DNA of 64,000 nt from Lasiosphaeris hirsuta (lineage: Eukaryota; Ascomycota; Sordariomycetes; Sordariales; Lasiosphaeriaceae). The stretch is taken from positions 2,790,001-2,854,000 of the forward strand of contig JAUKUA010000001.1 of the NCBI GenBank assembly GCA_030549175.1, given 5' to 3'. Of this stretch, positions 12,257-24,168 are shown piece by piece. The notes beneath the pieces were generated by a model. The model saw nothing but the letters and a program-made list of their open reading frames with translations, had not been told where the DNA came from and searched no databases. Position numbers and translations under genes: made by a program. The number at the start of each line of letters is the position of its first letter. The first letter of the stretch is position 1.

Positions 12257-14295
12257 TGGGCTTTGCTGCACGCTGGGGCAAGGTGATAGACAGCATGCTA
12301 AAAATAGCTAAAAATAGTACCGGGAGCCGATGCCGAGATCGCAAGTGGGCAAATTGTGTCCCATTTAGCCCAATCGTGGTCAGTGATTTAACCCCCTCGG
12401 CGCTTGCGTCACGCGTCCGGACAAGGTGGGCTAATTTGCGGTGGGGGCCTACGCCAATCAGCGTTGTGCTGTCTGCAAGAGGCGGATGTAGGCCTGGCCA
12501 ATCGCTTTGTCAAGCGCAACTTGGTGAGCACAGACGGGCGCGGATTGACGCTTGGCAAGCAACTCGCCTCTACTCCCTGGTTCCCAGCCCGGTTTTCGTG
12601 TCTGCACAATCAATCGCTGTCGTGTGCAGGCCCAGCAGCAGGGATACCCGAATGAACGAACAATCAACAGCATTATACCTTGAATTCGAAACTATGCGCT
12701 GCGACCTGGGGCCGCGTAGTCCCGATCGAGCCTCACATCGGTTGCTTTTTGGCTACCATAACTGTAGGACTCGAAGACGCTAACATCCCATGCTAAACCA
12801 ACAGACCCATGTCATTAGACCCAATAGTGGTCCAACGGTGATGCCATCCAAGGGGTAGTCGATGGAGCTAAGATCGCGCAATTTGCCCCCGTTCAATCTC
12901 TTGGCGGGGCTCGAAATCAGATTTGATATCCGTAGATTTGATAGATTTGATGGGTCTGATTTAGGCGTCTCGGATGGCGTCTGGTGCCGGCTGTCCGAGT
13001 TGGGGGAGGCATCGGCGGCATTTGATTGATCATTGATCCGGTGCCCACTCTCCCTAGGGCCAAGTCGCCCCAATGCGGGACCTGGGTAGTATAGCCGCAT
13101 CCTCCTCTGCTAGAGACTTAGAGTTGACCAAGCTACCGTGGCTAGATTGTAGATTGGCGGTTACATCGCGGTGTCCATAATATTGTCCGTCTGGCGTTAG
13201 CTAGCAAGACGTCTCCTATGCTCATTCGGGAACATATTGACGACAGATCTTTCGGTTTTGTTGGCTTATTATGGCGAAGTCGATAGCAGACGGTTACAAG
13301 GCAGCGATGACACAGTCGGGTTTGGGGTTGCTGCTGAAGCCCCTGGGGTATGATTACCGAATGAAGAAGGTGGTTTGTGTTTCTCGCCCAGCAGCAAATC
13401 TTGACGAATCTTAACACACTGTTGGTTCAGCCAATCACTCTCGCCAAGCCAGGTCGTTTGAGATTGATCAAAATGGCATCCCATCGTTTTCAAGCAGAAA
13501 TGGGGGAGGGGTAGCCGAGATCATCTAGAACTATAATCCAGGGTAGGATATCGATACCAAATTTTCGTCGATGGTGAGGTCCTCGTCCTTCTTTTCCCAA
13601 CTTTATTACGACATGCGGTGCAGCTGCAAACCGACGCCGTCTCGGATGGTGACCATGCGTGAACAAATACTGGAAACTGGACGGGTTGGATCAGTTCTCA
13701 CCGTCTTTCCTAGCAATAGAACAAGAGAAATGGACACTGAGGGAATGGCGACGTTAGGTAACCCTCATTCCACCGTTTTAATGAAGCCGGACCGTGGATG
13801 ATGTGTGAAAATCTGAAAAGTCTTCCCGGTTATATTGCTTAGAGAGGTTTCCTGCGTCGTGGAGTGGCATTTCTCGGAGCCGAACTTGCATGCTACAGGA
13901 AATTGGGTTGCCGCATCCCCTTGGCCAGAAGCCTTGCTTTATCTTCGCCGTTACCTGGCAGCCCCCTGTCATGACAAGTCGTCCAACGTCGGAATTTCTT
14001 CAGGCATCCTTTCAGCCCTAGGTTACGTCTCGCTCAGGCGCTGATCGCACTGCTGATACCAATCGCCCTGGCGGCCGCAGATTCTCGTAGTTTATCCCAA
14101 CAGCATACTGCAATACCTTCCTCCTTTTTGACATTTGGTATACCATCTTTACAACTGAAGTTCTGGTGCTTCCGCAAGGCAGAATGGAAGCCGCTGATGG
14201 ACAACCCAGCGATGCTCATGGCAGCGACAGTGTTTTTTGTCGGAGCCCGACCTTCCAGAAGACCGTTGGCTGCCTGCACGGACCAAGGCCAAATG

Positions 14296-15049
14296 GCAGG
14301 GTCCCTGTTTCGGCTTCCTTGAGGTGCCCTGTCGGCCTCTGGCCGCCAAGCGGAAGTCGTGCCTCACTGGCTCCGGCTCTTCTGCGCAGGCCCCCAGGCA
14401 GGCGAACAGAACAAGGCCAGCCAAGGCCAGTTCCTCGCACCTGGGGCCTTGCCTAATCCTCCCACCGCCCACGCTCGCCCACCTTTCGTGTCTTTCCTCC
14501 TCCCCAACCCCAACTGCCAGTAACTCGAACCTCGACGATCTATAATTAGCATCACCAAAACCAGCCTCATTGCTCTCTCGACTGCATCGAGCGGCGCCGC
14601 AAGTACCAGAGTATCTTTGCTACCCTGGCTGCAGCCAGGAGAATTGACGTCGGCCCTCGACATTCCACGGCTGCTTCCGCCGAAAGACACAAAAAGAAGG
14701 CCTCGCCCTGTCGTTGTCATCGTCGCAGCCCGGTGGTTTCAGCATCACCACCACAGACTGACCTAGCACCACTCGCTATAACCCTCGAGAACCACAGCTC
14801 TCGTCACGATCCCCGGGCAGCTGTCCATCCTCGCCCTTTGTCCAACACCTCCTGTTGCCGCATATCGTCGTCGCCTCCGCTCCGCCAACGTCGCCCTTTA
14901 GGGTGTAGACAAAGACGCTTCCGTGGCCGACGGCATTACGATAGTGCCCCTTGTCGCGCCATTGAACAGCACCTGCCGCATAACCAGCGCCATCTCCCAC
15001 AGGAACCACACACCTTCTTTGGTAGACTTGCGATCACACAGTCGACAAG
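14296..15049 (+). promoter_or_regulatory. ATG-free leader region of the RLM1-like gene
   Basis: No ATG occurs on the plus strand in these 754 bases; the last one upstream is at 14293 and the next is the MADS start at 15050. In the same stretch I count twelve CAT triplets, so the lack of ATG is strand-specific. The sequence is C-rich and pyrimidine-rich, as in long fungal leaders. I infer a long 5' untranslated region kept free of upstream starts. Confidence 0.55.
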
Positions 15050-16070
15050 ATGGGTCGGAGAAAGATTGAGATCAAGGCCATCAAGGATGACCGGAATCGC
15101 TCAGTGTAAGCATACCTAGACTAGCGCGTTCCTCTCCATTCCGTGCTGACATAATTTCTTCCATCGCAGTACCTTTCTAAAGCGCAAGGGCGGTCTCTTC
15201 AAGAAGGCCCATGAGTTATCCGTGCTCTGCTCCGTCGATGTCGCAGTCTTCATATTTGGCAGCAACAAGAAGCTCTACGAGTACTCGTCGTGCGACATGC
15301 GCGACCTGATCACACGGTACACCTATGTACGCATTTACAAGCACACGGCGCGCAGGATGGGTTGAGCTAACACAATTTGGCAGCATGGCGGGCCCAACGA
15401 GCATAAGGGACCATCTGACTTCAATGGCGGCGCCGATGAGGACGAGGATGAGGATGAAAACGGCACTCCTCCACAAACTGACGGCATGGATCCACAAATG
15501 CTTCCGCCTCACTTCCAAGGGCAGCCTCCTTTCCATCACATTAGGCACCACACGCCCTCGGCCTCACCTCCAATCCCCAATGGCGTATTTGGGACGCATC
15601 CTGCGCATGGAGGCCCGCGGGGTCACACTCCCCAGCCGCAAATGGGCTCCAGGCCATCATCGCGGAATGACATGAGGAGAATGGGGCCCGCCATGGTCGG
15701 CCCACCGATGGGCCCTCAAGGGCCCCCTCAACCACAGGCTGTGAATGGATATGCCTTCATGCCGCAACCGGCCATCTACAACCCACAAAATCCCACCATA
15801 CCCCCTCACTCTGTACCACAAGCACACCCCCAGTATCCCTACCCGCCACCGCAAGCCCACACCCATCAAATGCAGTCGTATATGGAGGAACAGCGAAGGT
15901 CTTCTCTGCCCCCTAGCTTTCCTCCTCAGCACCAAGCGCAGCACCAGCCGCCACAGGTGCAGCGTCATTCCGTATCGCCCCCACAGCCTCCCCCGCCACA
16001 GATTCCTCAACAGCACATTCAGCAACAGCATCAGCATCAGCATCAGCAGCAACAACATCAACAGCAACAT

Positions 16071-16109
<39 letters not shown>

Positions 16110-17222
16110 CAACAACAACATCAGCATATGCCTCCAACACCCCCATTGCCGCAGGTGCAGGTTCATCCAATGCGGAGTCCACCACAGCCTCAGCATCAGC
16201 CCACACCGCCGCATCAACAAGATCAGTCCCAACATCAGCATCAACATCAGAACCAGCACTTGCCGCCGCCTCCAGAACCGCAGCCGCCCGCCCCCGTGGA
16301 ATCAAAGATCAAGCCAGAGCCTGTGGAGCGGGCCCGCCAACCCCTACTTCTCGACACGGCCATCAAGAAGCAGCCACAGCGCAAGCAAGGCAGCATTTTT
16401 ACACCCATCGATGAAAACCGGTCTATTCTCTCGCAGCATCTGGCGGCATTTCATCCTGACTCGAAGTCGGACGGAATCAACCGATCACAATCGATCGACG
16501 TGGGCAGCGTATCGAGGGCAAACGCAACGAGCTCGCCGCCGCAGCTCCAACGGTCAAGCACCCAAGGCCAGGCACATATCAAACGCAACGGGTCCATGTC
16601 CTCGATCCCAGAGACTACCTTCACACCACCTTCTCGTTCCAACAGCCTCCGTGTTGGTGCAAACGCATCGCGGCCACGGCTTACGGTGCAGATTCCGGAT
16701 GAGCCTTCAGATGGAGGAAGCGCCACGGCAGAGTCTGGTTCTCCTCGTAACACGACCTCAACGGATGTTACATCCCAGCCCTCGAGGCGACCAACGGATT
16801 CCCACTCGTCGGGTGTTGTTCTCCCGCCCCCCTCTCCCTCGGCTTCAGCGCTGCTTTCGGCAGGTGCCTCGGGGCCACCAAACCCCTTTGCGCGACCTCC
16901 TCCCCAGCAACACCAGAGCAACAATAACAACATGAACATTGATACCCCGGTTTCAGCGTTGCCATCGCGATTTCTCAACAATGAGTTTCTTCCCAGTCCC
17001 AGCAGCTTTTACCCAGACTGGAATTTCCGCGGCAATGACAGCAATACACTGCCCAGTCCGCTAAACTTTGCAACACCGGTCGTCGGGACGGGCCCGTCCT
17101 TTTTGAGGGATGACACCACCTCCCACAAGAGAAAGAGCCCCGAGATCAGCGGCAACGGGGCTCACCACGACCACCATCTGGACATAGGTGGCGAGGCGAA
17201 GCGAGTCAAGGTGGATTCGTGA
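15050..17222 (+). CDS. RLM1: MEF2-type MADS-box transcription factor, Rlm1-like
   Basis: Three exons, 15050-15105, 15170-15326 and 15384-17222, give 683 residues. Residues 1-60 are a canonical MADS box ([19 protein letters not shown], then the [17 protein letters not shown] block) with the MEF2-class ending rather than the SRF/Mcm1 form. An acidic DEDEDEDE stretch follows, then a long low-complexity region rich in P, Q and H; about residues 279-318 are almost pure Q and H. The C-terminus is serine-rich and ends in a basic AKRVKVDS. By family knowledge Rlm1 is the nuclear target of the cell-wall-integrity MAP kinase; the Magnaporthe relative is Mig1. The start is the first ATG of the MADS box. 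The leader is unusual and listed separately. Confidence 0.92.
16020..16131 (+). repeat. CAG/CAA/CAT tract coding for Gln/His
   Basis: This is a trinucleotide tract inside the RLM1-like coding region. Its centre is a pure CAG run (about 16070-16102) that turns abruptly into CAA repeats, flanked by mixed CAT and CAA. All triplets are in frame and encode glutamine or histidine, so length changes would alter protein length without a frameshift. Confidence 0.9.
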
Positions 17223-18958
17223 CTCACTACATAATCACTATTATACCTCCGATGTGTACCATACTCGTCTTTTTTTCGCCGCATAGGACATGAGTCGACT
17301 TGTTTGTTTAGGCTTGAGTTTTTGAGGAGGAGTCGGTGGGAAATCATTCCATGCGCTTAGGGGATTTTACATGAATTGCTATTGATCGGGATGGATGGGC
17401 ATGAAAAAGGATATGGAGGTGGAAAATTTGCGGGTTTTGTGTTTATTTTCTCTTACATTCTACAGGTGGCTTTTGTTCGTTTTCTTGTTTTGTTTTCTGA
17501 TACGGGGCATATACTGCGGGGCATCATCGCACGGCGTCTGGCAAAGGTTTAGGACGGACAGATGAAGGAACGAAACCGAGAACGGGAACGGAAATACGAA
17601 GGCGAATGAGATATATAAGACCGGGATCAGCAAGGCAATGGAACGGATGGGCAGACATGACTGGAAACTCGCGCCGCGTGTTTATTGTTCTTGGCTTCGA
17701 CTACGATATATGGGCCAAATTGGATGGGCAGACACGGCGTTTTGGGAGTGTGCATCGATGTAACACGTCTTTTTGGCACTTTGAAATAACTGCATAACGA
17801 TATCAATTCAAAACAAGTCCTTTCTTTTCCAGTGCTGCCTTGATGGAATGACGAGGAGAGGGTGGTTGACAGGAGGTGGCGGCTAAAACAAAGCTGAGCA
17901 TCTTCAGCTACGTTCTCATCTTGATCCTTTCCAGTTCTCCAGCCCCTCTTCCCCCCTTCTCCGCGTTACATACAACCCGACAGACTACCGACCCGGTGGC
18001 CGCGTGAAATGGGACCTTGGTTGATGGGCCCCAAAAGCCCCAACTGACAGCTGCGCTTGGCATGCGGGATTGTCTATATGTCTGTGTGTACACACATATC
18101 CCATATTGTAGTTGCACGTTCAAGCATGGGGGGTAGATTGTCTGTGTGGTCGCGCTGTCGTCTCTTGTTGGTTGATGATGCACGGCGGGTGTGCGCGTGC
18201 TCGCGAGCTATTCTTAGGAAATGTGGCTGCAGCAGACGGCACGCCGCGGGGAACAAGCCTGACAGGGTGGGTGGGGTTGGGGGTTGGCGGGGAGGAGGGG
18301 CCTAATGACATGCAACCAGGGGACGGAGCTCTGCTAGGTAGATATTCAGTGCTGGGCTAAGTAAACAATTAGGGCCACGTTATGGTTGGGCTAATGGGGG
18401 GATCAATGCGAGGGGGGGCTGAGAGCGCTAAAGAAGGGGTTATTATACTGCATAGTAGGCGGAATGTAGTGAGCACGGTGAATACGGTGAATACAGTGAA
18501 TACAAGTGAGGGGTAATTGGAATGGCTGGTGTCGACGGTGGTGGCTCTGCTCGCGGCAGGGCAAGTTTCAGAATTGCATCTTATCTTCATCACCACCACC
18601 ATCCCTCCACCGTGGAGACAAGGGCCAGATATATGTTACATGCAGGTTTCGGTGGTTGCCGGGTTTGTTTCTTGGTCACGCAGGGATGCGAAGACGCCGC
18701 GAGACCCAAGATGTTGTTGAAAACCACATCCACTCGACCTAGACATGGCGACGAGATATCCATGTAGCCCGGCCACCTACTAGAATAACAGTAGAGTACT
18801 GGCAGGATCGAGCCTACTTCTCATGGGGTATCATTTTCTTGCTTTATGACAGGCAAACCCAGCCAGCCACTTAGCACATCTCATAAAGAGTACACCGCAT
18901 TTTCAAAACCCACACAGCCCAAATGACTGTCCCGTTTCCATATCCCATGCCCCTCCAA
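17223..18958. other. Convergent intergenic region, RLM1-like / FRG1-like
   Basis: The 3' ends of the two genes face each other across 1.7 kb. I see no gene. A short repeat of GGTGAATAC-like units occurs at 18477-18505. Confidence 0.55.
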
Positions 18959-19866
18959 TCAGCCATACTTGTCATGCTTATTTTTCACCTTCATATCCAG
19001 CAACAGTTCGTGGTAATTGCCCTCCCTCCTCGCCTTCTTCAGCTTCCTGACCTCATCCTCCTCCAACTTCCGCCCTACGGCATCCTCGAGTTCACGGCGG
19101 CTGATTTTTTCCCGGGCCTTTTCCTCTTTAGATGCCTTCAGCCGCGGCTTGAAGCGCGCCTGCATACGGATGCGCAGCGTAGTATCAAACGTGATCTCAG
19201 TCGCGTCACCGCGCACCTCGGGCGACGCATCGATCTTGGATGAGCGTGACTGCTTGACCGTAAGGAAGGTGTCTCGTAGCGTTTGCACCTGAAAGGTGCC
19301 CGGGGTGTCGGCTGTGGCGACGACAGTAAAGGACTCGAGCGGGGAGACGGCTTCGGACGTAGCAAAGAAGAGCCCGATCTTGTCGCATCCCAGGTATCTA
19401 TTGGTCTGACGTCAGCAAAGACTTTCTATGCAAAGGCAGAGGCGAGCGCTGGGGCAACTTACTTCCCATGGTGGCCCTTGAAACGGTAGTGGTCCGTCCC
19501 CACGATCTTGTTGGCCACCCACACCTGGCGGACGTCGTGGGGTTCGGCGGTCGCAGGGTTGCCATTAACTATGTTCTCGATAGGCAGCGTGAAGACCTTG
19601 CCGATGGCGTCGGAGGCCAGCGCTGTCGGAGGCTCGGTCGGAAGCACAAACATGATGGGCCCGGACAGGTCCGTCACGACATCAGCCGAGACCCAGCTAT
19701 CGTCATTCTCTGGGTCCTCGGGGTCCTCCTTTGGTGGCTTCGCAGCCTTGACCTGGCGCTCACCCTTATCGTCCGCCGCTGCTGTTATTACGTCGTCATC
19801 ATCGCCAGCGGCGCGCTTCCTCTTTTTGGGTTTTTTGTCGCCTTTAAACGTGAGTGCTTTAACCAT
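18959..19866 (-). CDS. FRG1-like family protein
   Basis: Two exons, 19866-19463 and 19397-18959, give 280 residues. The start MVKALTFKGDKKPKKRKR is typical of FRG1 homologues, with a basic nuclear-localisation-like stretch. The beta-trefoil/fascin-like core includes GTDHYRFKGHHGKYLGCDKIG, split by the intron, and a central SPLESFTVV segment. The C-terminal third is a charged helix rich in K, E and R. Human FRG1 is linked to RNA processing and actin bundling in the nucleus; I infer a similar role. The frame stays open upstream to 20025, but 19866 gives the family-typical start. The gene is divergent from the oxygenase gene, with 393 bases between starts. Confidence 0.85.
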
Positions 19867-20259
19867 ATTTGCCAGTGACGACGAGCGACGAGTGATGCAG
19901 TGCGCGGTGTTCCGACAGAGTGCAGCCTTGAAGGGTTGGAGAGGCTGGGCTGGGCCGGTTTTGGAGTTTCTTATCGATAAGATACCGAGATATCGCAGAT
20001 TACCTAAACCACCATTTGACTCCATACACGGTACCCAGCGACGACCACAACCCCGCTAGGTGCCATCGATCGATCCCCTGTGCCGACTCCACCCGTCTCC
20101 GTGACTGACACTGCTTGTTGGAGACCGCCTTCCCTGTCGAGCAGGTCAAGCAGGTCGGGGCTCGACTGCCAACTTTTGCGCTCATGTACAAATAGAATCT
20201 TGTATCTCCCTCCAGCAGGGGCCTTTTTATTCTGCAATAAAACCTAGCGTATTTTAGCA
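19867..20259. promoter_or_regulatory. Short divergent promoter, FRG1-like / 2OG oxygenase
   Basis: The 393 bases between the two start codons must hold both promoters and leaders. The sequence includes ATCGATCGATC near 20065. I see no additional gene. Confidence 0.5.
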
Positions 20260-21543
20260 ATGGCCCCCCTCGCCCAGGCCGTCACGGTATCACTCCAAGA
20301 CCTAAAGGACGGTAAGTCAGGTGATACCAAGCGATGTCTTGCCGCTGTGTGTAAGGCGGGAACGGCTGACAACAGCTATGGATAACAGGGACCGTGTCCC
20401 TCGACGCTCTCCGCGAGGCATTCGGTCCGGATTCTCTGGGTATCCTCATAGTCAAGGATGTGCCCGAGGAATTCGCCAGCTTGAGACACCACCTCCTATC
20501 TTACTCGTCCTACCTGGGAAACCTCCCCAAGCCTACTCTTGGTGCGTATCTTGCGCTGCTGGCCAGGTTTGCATCCAATTGCTAACTGCCGCCGAGACGG
20601 GCTCGAGAATGAAAAGGCAAAGTACTTGACAGGCTGGTCTCTGGGCAAGGAGACGCTCAAGAATGGCCAGGTCGACACGCTCAAGGGCTCCTTTTACGCC
20701 AACTGCGCCTTCTACGTTGACCCAGCCTTATCGTGCGCCGCCCCGACGGAGCAGTTCAACACCGAAAACTTTCCCGAGTACCTGTCACCAAATATCTGGC
20801 CGGGCGAGGCAACCCTCCCCGGGTTTAAGGCGACTTTTGAACAGCTATGCCGCCTCATCATCGATGTGGGTGTGCTTGTCGCACGGGGCTGTGACAGCTT
20901 CGCCGAAAAGGAGATCCCGGGTTACCCCAGTGGCTATCTGGAACGGGTCGTGAGAACCTCGACGACCACGAAGGCGCGTCTGCTCCACTACTTCCCCGAG
21001 GACCCCGCCACGGTCCCATCTGCCCCCACCGGAGCAAGCGAGATGGTCAACGGCGGGGACTTGAACGAGGACGACTGGTGTGCGACCCACCTCGACCACG
21101 GGTGTCTGACGGGTCTGACATCGGCCATGTTTGTCGACGAAGCCAAGACGTCGCCCTTCGTGACAGCGCCAGCGTTTGAACATGGAGAGGAGTCTGCCAT
21201 GCCGCCACCCCTGGTTCCTCTCCCGGAGCTAGCGGCGTCGCCAGATCCGGCAGCCGGCCTATACATAAAGTCGCGGACGGGACAAACGGTGCAGGTCAAG
21301 ATCCCACGTGACTGTATCGCTTTCCAGACGGGCGAGGCGCTAGAGCGGATCACGGGTGGCAAGTTCAAGGCAGTTCCGCACTTTGTACGCGGAGCTCGCG
21401 CCGCGCTGAGTGACGGGCGCGTTGCGCGCAACACACTAGCTGTGTTTACGCAGCCGAACCTGGGGGATGAGGTTGATATGGAGCAACATGTTACCTTTGG
21501 GGAGTTTGCGAGGGGTATTGTCGCCAAGAACACTGTATCTTGA
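20260..21543 (+). CDS. 2-oxoglutarate/Fe(II)-dependent dioxygenase, isopenicillin N synthase-like fold
   Basis: Three exons, 20260-20311, 20389-20541 and 20597-21543, give 383 residues. The jelly-roll iron site is visible as THLDHG (His233-X-Asp235) with the distal histidine in VPHFVRG (His330); Arg346 in RNTLAVFTQP sits where the 2-oxoglutarate-binding Arg is expected. The early segments KDVPEEFASLR and GWSLGKE fit this superfamily. Such enzymes use O2 and 2-oxoglutarate to hydroxylate or desaturate small molecules; the substrate cannot be read from sequence. There is no signal peptide, so it is probably cytosolic. The surroundings do not suggest a metabolite cluster. Confidence 0.85.
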
Positions 21544-22202
21544 GAGACGGGTTGTGGCATCAGTCTGTCACTGCTGCAAGATATGAGGCATGACTTTGTA
21601 CCGAGCGAGCGTTGCGCGATTAAGAACCTGTTCAGCAAACGCTGTCGTGGATGGCTAGTTGATACGTGTATTGTATACGTTGGCTGGACAGAGTAGATTT
21701 GGTATCGTTTCGCCTGGGGATATATTTTTCTGTCTTGAAAGGGTGCATTGTTCTAGGTCAAAGGCCCAGAAATCGTAGCAGCACGCCGCCTGTCTAATGG
21801 TTTGCGTGACGGCGTGAGACAAGATGCAATGACGAAATAGAGAGTCTTCCCCATGGAGTTGGCTCTTGGCAAGCAGTGAGATGTGGTCCCTGTGCGGCGG
21901 CCCCTTGGCGGCCCCTGCCAAGCCACCCCTATCATAGGCCGCCTGGGCTGTCACATCGCGCCTCGCAGTCAGGTAGCAGATTCCACGGCGCGCGCCATGG
22001 TGCATGGCCTTTTGAAATTACCTCTTTGCGGTCCCGAGCTTTAGCACCTGACATCGTGGCTCTCTCTGCCTGTCCGCTCGTTTTCTGCTGCTCCATTGTC
22101 TTGCATACCTACCCCTCGCAATTGACCCAATTGACTTGGTTGACGCGATTTTTGACTTGACTTTTCGTGAACGGAACGCGGGGAGACCCGACTTATACAC
22201 AC
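21544..22202. other. Intergenic: oxygenase 3' flank and Psg1-like promoter
   Basis: No gene is seen in 659 bases. The last 100 bases are pyrimidine-rich and probably form the leader of the next gene. Confidence 0.5.
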
Positions 22203-23544
22203 ATGTTCGCATACTCCCTCGTGGTCGCATGGCTACTGCTCGCGGGGACGGGCTTCGCCATGCCCGCCGTCGGTGATGTTGCCGTCCGTAAAAACAACCA
22301 TGCTGTCGTCAACATGATTGCCGTCCGCCAGACCGCCGACACACCAGTGCCAACACCTGCTAACCCTACTGCCCCCTGGGTGTCGGTCGACGAGTCCGGT
22401 AATCCCAAGACGGTGACGCCCGTATTGACTACCATCAGTGGCACCTCAACTATCATCTCAGGCGCGCCTTACGACGTCACTGGCACTGTTTTTACCAAGG
22501 TGGACAGCAAGGCCTCCGTCACCACGAGCACCGGCATCGCGCAAGCAACGGCTGCCAATGCCAATGGTAGCGGTGCCTTTGCCCTCTGCCACACCACCGA
22601 CGATAACCCCCTCAAGCCCTTCTGCGAGCCCCGGAACAATGCCACCATGTATCCTGGCTCAACGCAGTACAGTGTGTCCAGACCCTCTCCCTCCTCTCCT
22701 GAAAGCCAGCCCTAACTATCGCTTCACGCAACAAGTCACCTGGGACACCAGCTACTTCAACTCCACCAACACCACAGTACGCATCGTTGGCTTCTACACT
22801 GAAAACTCTACCTCCCAAGCGTTCACTTCGGGCCCCGTCGCCGCGGGCTGGGGCTTCTTCCAGTGGCCCGTCACGCCCGAGCTCATCACTGCCCCGCCCG
22901 GCCGCCTCTCGGCCGTCAACATCACCCTGCGCATCGCCGCCCTCCCGCTCGGCAACGCCGCCGCGATCTGGGTTCCCGGGCCGACGGTCCTGGTCACTTA
23001 CCCGCCTACGCCGATTCACACGCCGACACCTGTTCCTACTGGCCCGGCCCTGTATATCGGGCTGCCCTCGATTCTCGGCTTCGTCGCGCTCATGCTCATC
23101 GGGACCTGCCTGTGGAACCGGCGCACGCGTAAGCTCGGCATTAGCGGCAGCATCATGGGCCGCGGGCGGCGGGGCTACGGCGTCGGCAAGAGCCGGCGGC
23201 AGCGCATGTTTGGCAAGGGCAGCGCGGCTAAGAAGCAGGCTAAGGCCGAGCAGGCCATCCTGCTCATGGAGCGCGAGGGGCGCGAGAGGGATGCGGTGGG
23301 CGGTGGTGGTGGTGGTGGTGGTGTGTACCGAGACGAGCCGCTGGGCGGAAACGAGGCGGGCAAGAGTCTTGGGCCCGAAGATAGGTTCAGGCGCGATAGC
23401 GACGCGCTTGGAAGCTTAGCCGGGACGCCGACGAGGGATAGGTTCGACTTGTCACGGCCTGCTGGGGATTCCGCATCAGGGTCCGGCGTGAATAGCAATG
23501 TCTTCCGCGAGGAGATGAAGAGGCAAGAAAAGGATCGGTTTTAG
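22203..23544 (+). CDS. Secretory-pathway type I membrane protein, possibly Psg1-like
   Basis: Two exons, 22203-22671 and 22736-23544, with a CTAACTA branch site before the acceptor, give 425 residues. Residues 1-19 form a signal peptide (LVVAWLLLAGTGFA). A lumenal Thr/Ser/Pro-rich domain follows, with several N-glycosylation sequons (NGS, NAT, NST, NTT, NIT) and a conserved-looking block around ITWDTSYF. One transmembrane helix lies at about residues 260-284 (YIGLPSILGFVALMLIGTCLW), then a basic cytosolic tail (GRGRRGYGVGKSRRQRM), a poly-Gly run and a charged end. This layout resembles the fungal family of yeast Psg1 (YKL077W), reported to act on Pma1 in the Golgi; I am only moderately sure of that link. 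The start was chosen at the first ATG before the signal peptide. Confidence 0.75.
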
Positions 23545-24168
23545 GAGGGATAACATCACGTTTGGTCACGAAGTCTTGGCCATTTTCTATTTGGATGATG
23601 CATGAGGGGGGGGGGGGGGGGGGCAAAATGGCATGACAGGACGTATTAGATATAGTGGCGACGTTAGGGCCAAAGTTCGTCTCCAGATCTTGGGTTCGAC
23701 GACAGAAATATCGACATGGTCTAGTGGTGGATATCTGCATTCTACGTGCGACCGCGGTTGTGTGGGAATTGAGACTCGGGTCGGAAGGAACTCGGGCTAC
23801 GGTAATCAAGCTATCAGAGAATGAGCGGCAAGCAGCTCAGCTCCATGAGAGAAGCGAATTTGGATAAACTATCAAGTATTGTACCAATTCCGCTATTCCG
23901 CTCATCATGTCTCAGCCCGCTGTTAACTCCGAGTCCTATCCAAGGCGCTCAGTCTATTCATTCGAAACCCCAACGACTTTCCCAACTATTCGCATGCATT
24001 CGCTTAGTATTATTTTCGTCCTAGTAAAACCAACCATGATGCTAATTACGTTCCCGTACCGAGTACCGACGCTTTTCCTGCCTGTCCAAAAATTTTGGTT
24101 ATCCGTCAAAGTAAAACGCTTGGAAACCATGTGCACATATATATATGTACAAGCCTGCATCTGGCCTA
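23545..24168. other. Convergent intergenic region, Psg1-like / GH31
   Basis: The two coding ends face each other across 624 bases. The stretch contains an 18-G run (23606-23623). There is no gene. Confidence 0.55.

Larger units (their letters stand above)
9127..14295. other. Long gene-free region upstream of the MADS gene
   Basis: About 5.2 kb with no open frame that looks like protein. Most candidate frames begin at non-ATG codons, have biased repetitive composition, or fit no splice model. It contains several short tandem repeats (9261-9306, 11690-11715, 12231-12256), described separately, and repeated elements such as CTTACCTACC near 10190-10225. It probably holds the TAF1 3' flank and a large regulatory region for the RLM1-like gene; a non-coding RNA cannot be excluded. 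Confidence 0.45.

Noticed and set aside
12217..12783. 188-codon frame with a poly-Leu start resembling a signal peptide
   Set aside because: The leucines come from the CTG repeat; the remainder is random in composition and has no splice partners.
15745..16935. 396-codon frame in another reading frame of the MADS gene
   Set aside because: It arises from the CAG/CAA repeat, is rich in S, N and R without domains, and overlaps a frame with clear family identity.
19867..20025. Upstream in-frame start for the FRG1-like protein
   Set aside because: MVKALTFKGDKK at 19866 matches the family N-terminus; the extension has no conserved features.
23714..23790. tRNA-Glu-like A box (TGGTCTAGTGGTGGATATCTG)
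   Set aside because: No anticodon stem, B box (GGTTCGANNCC) or acceptor pairing follows; at most a very decayed tRNA relic.
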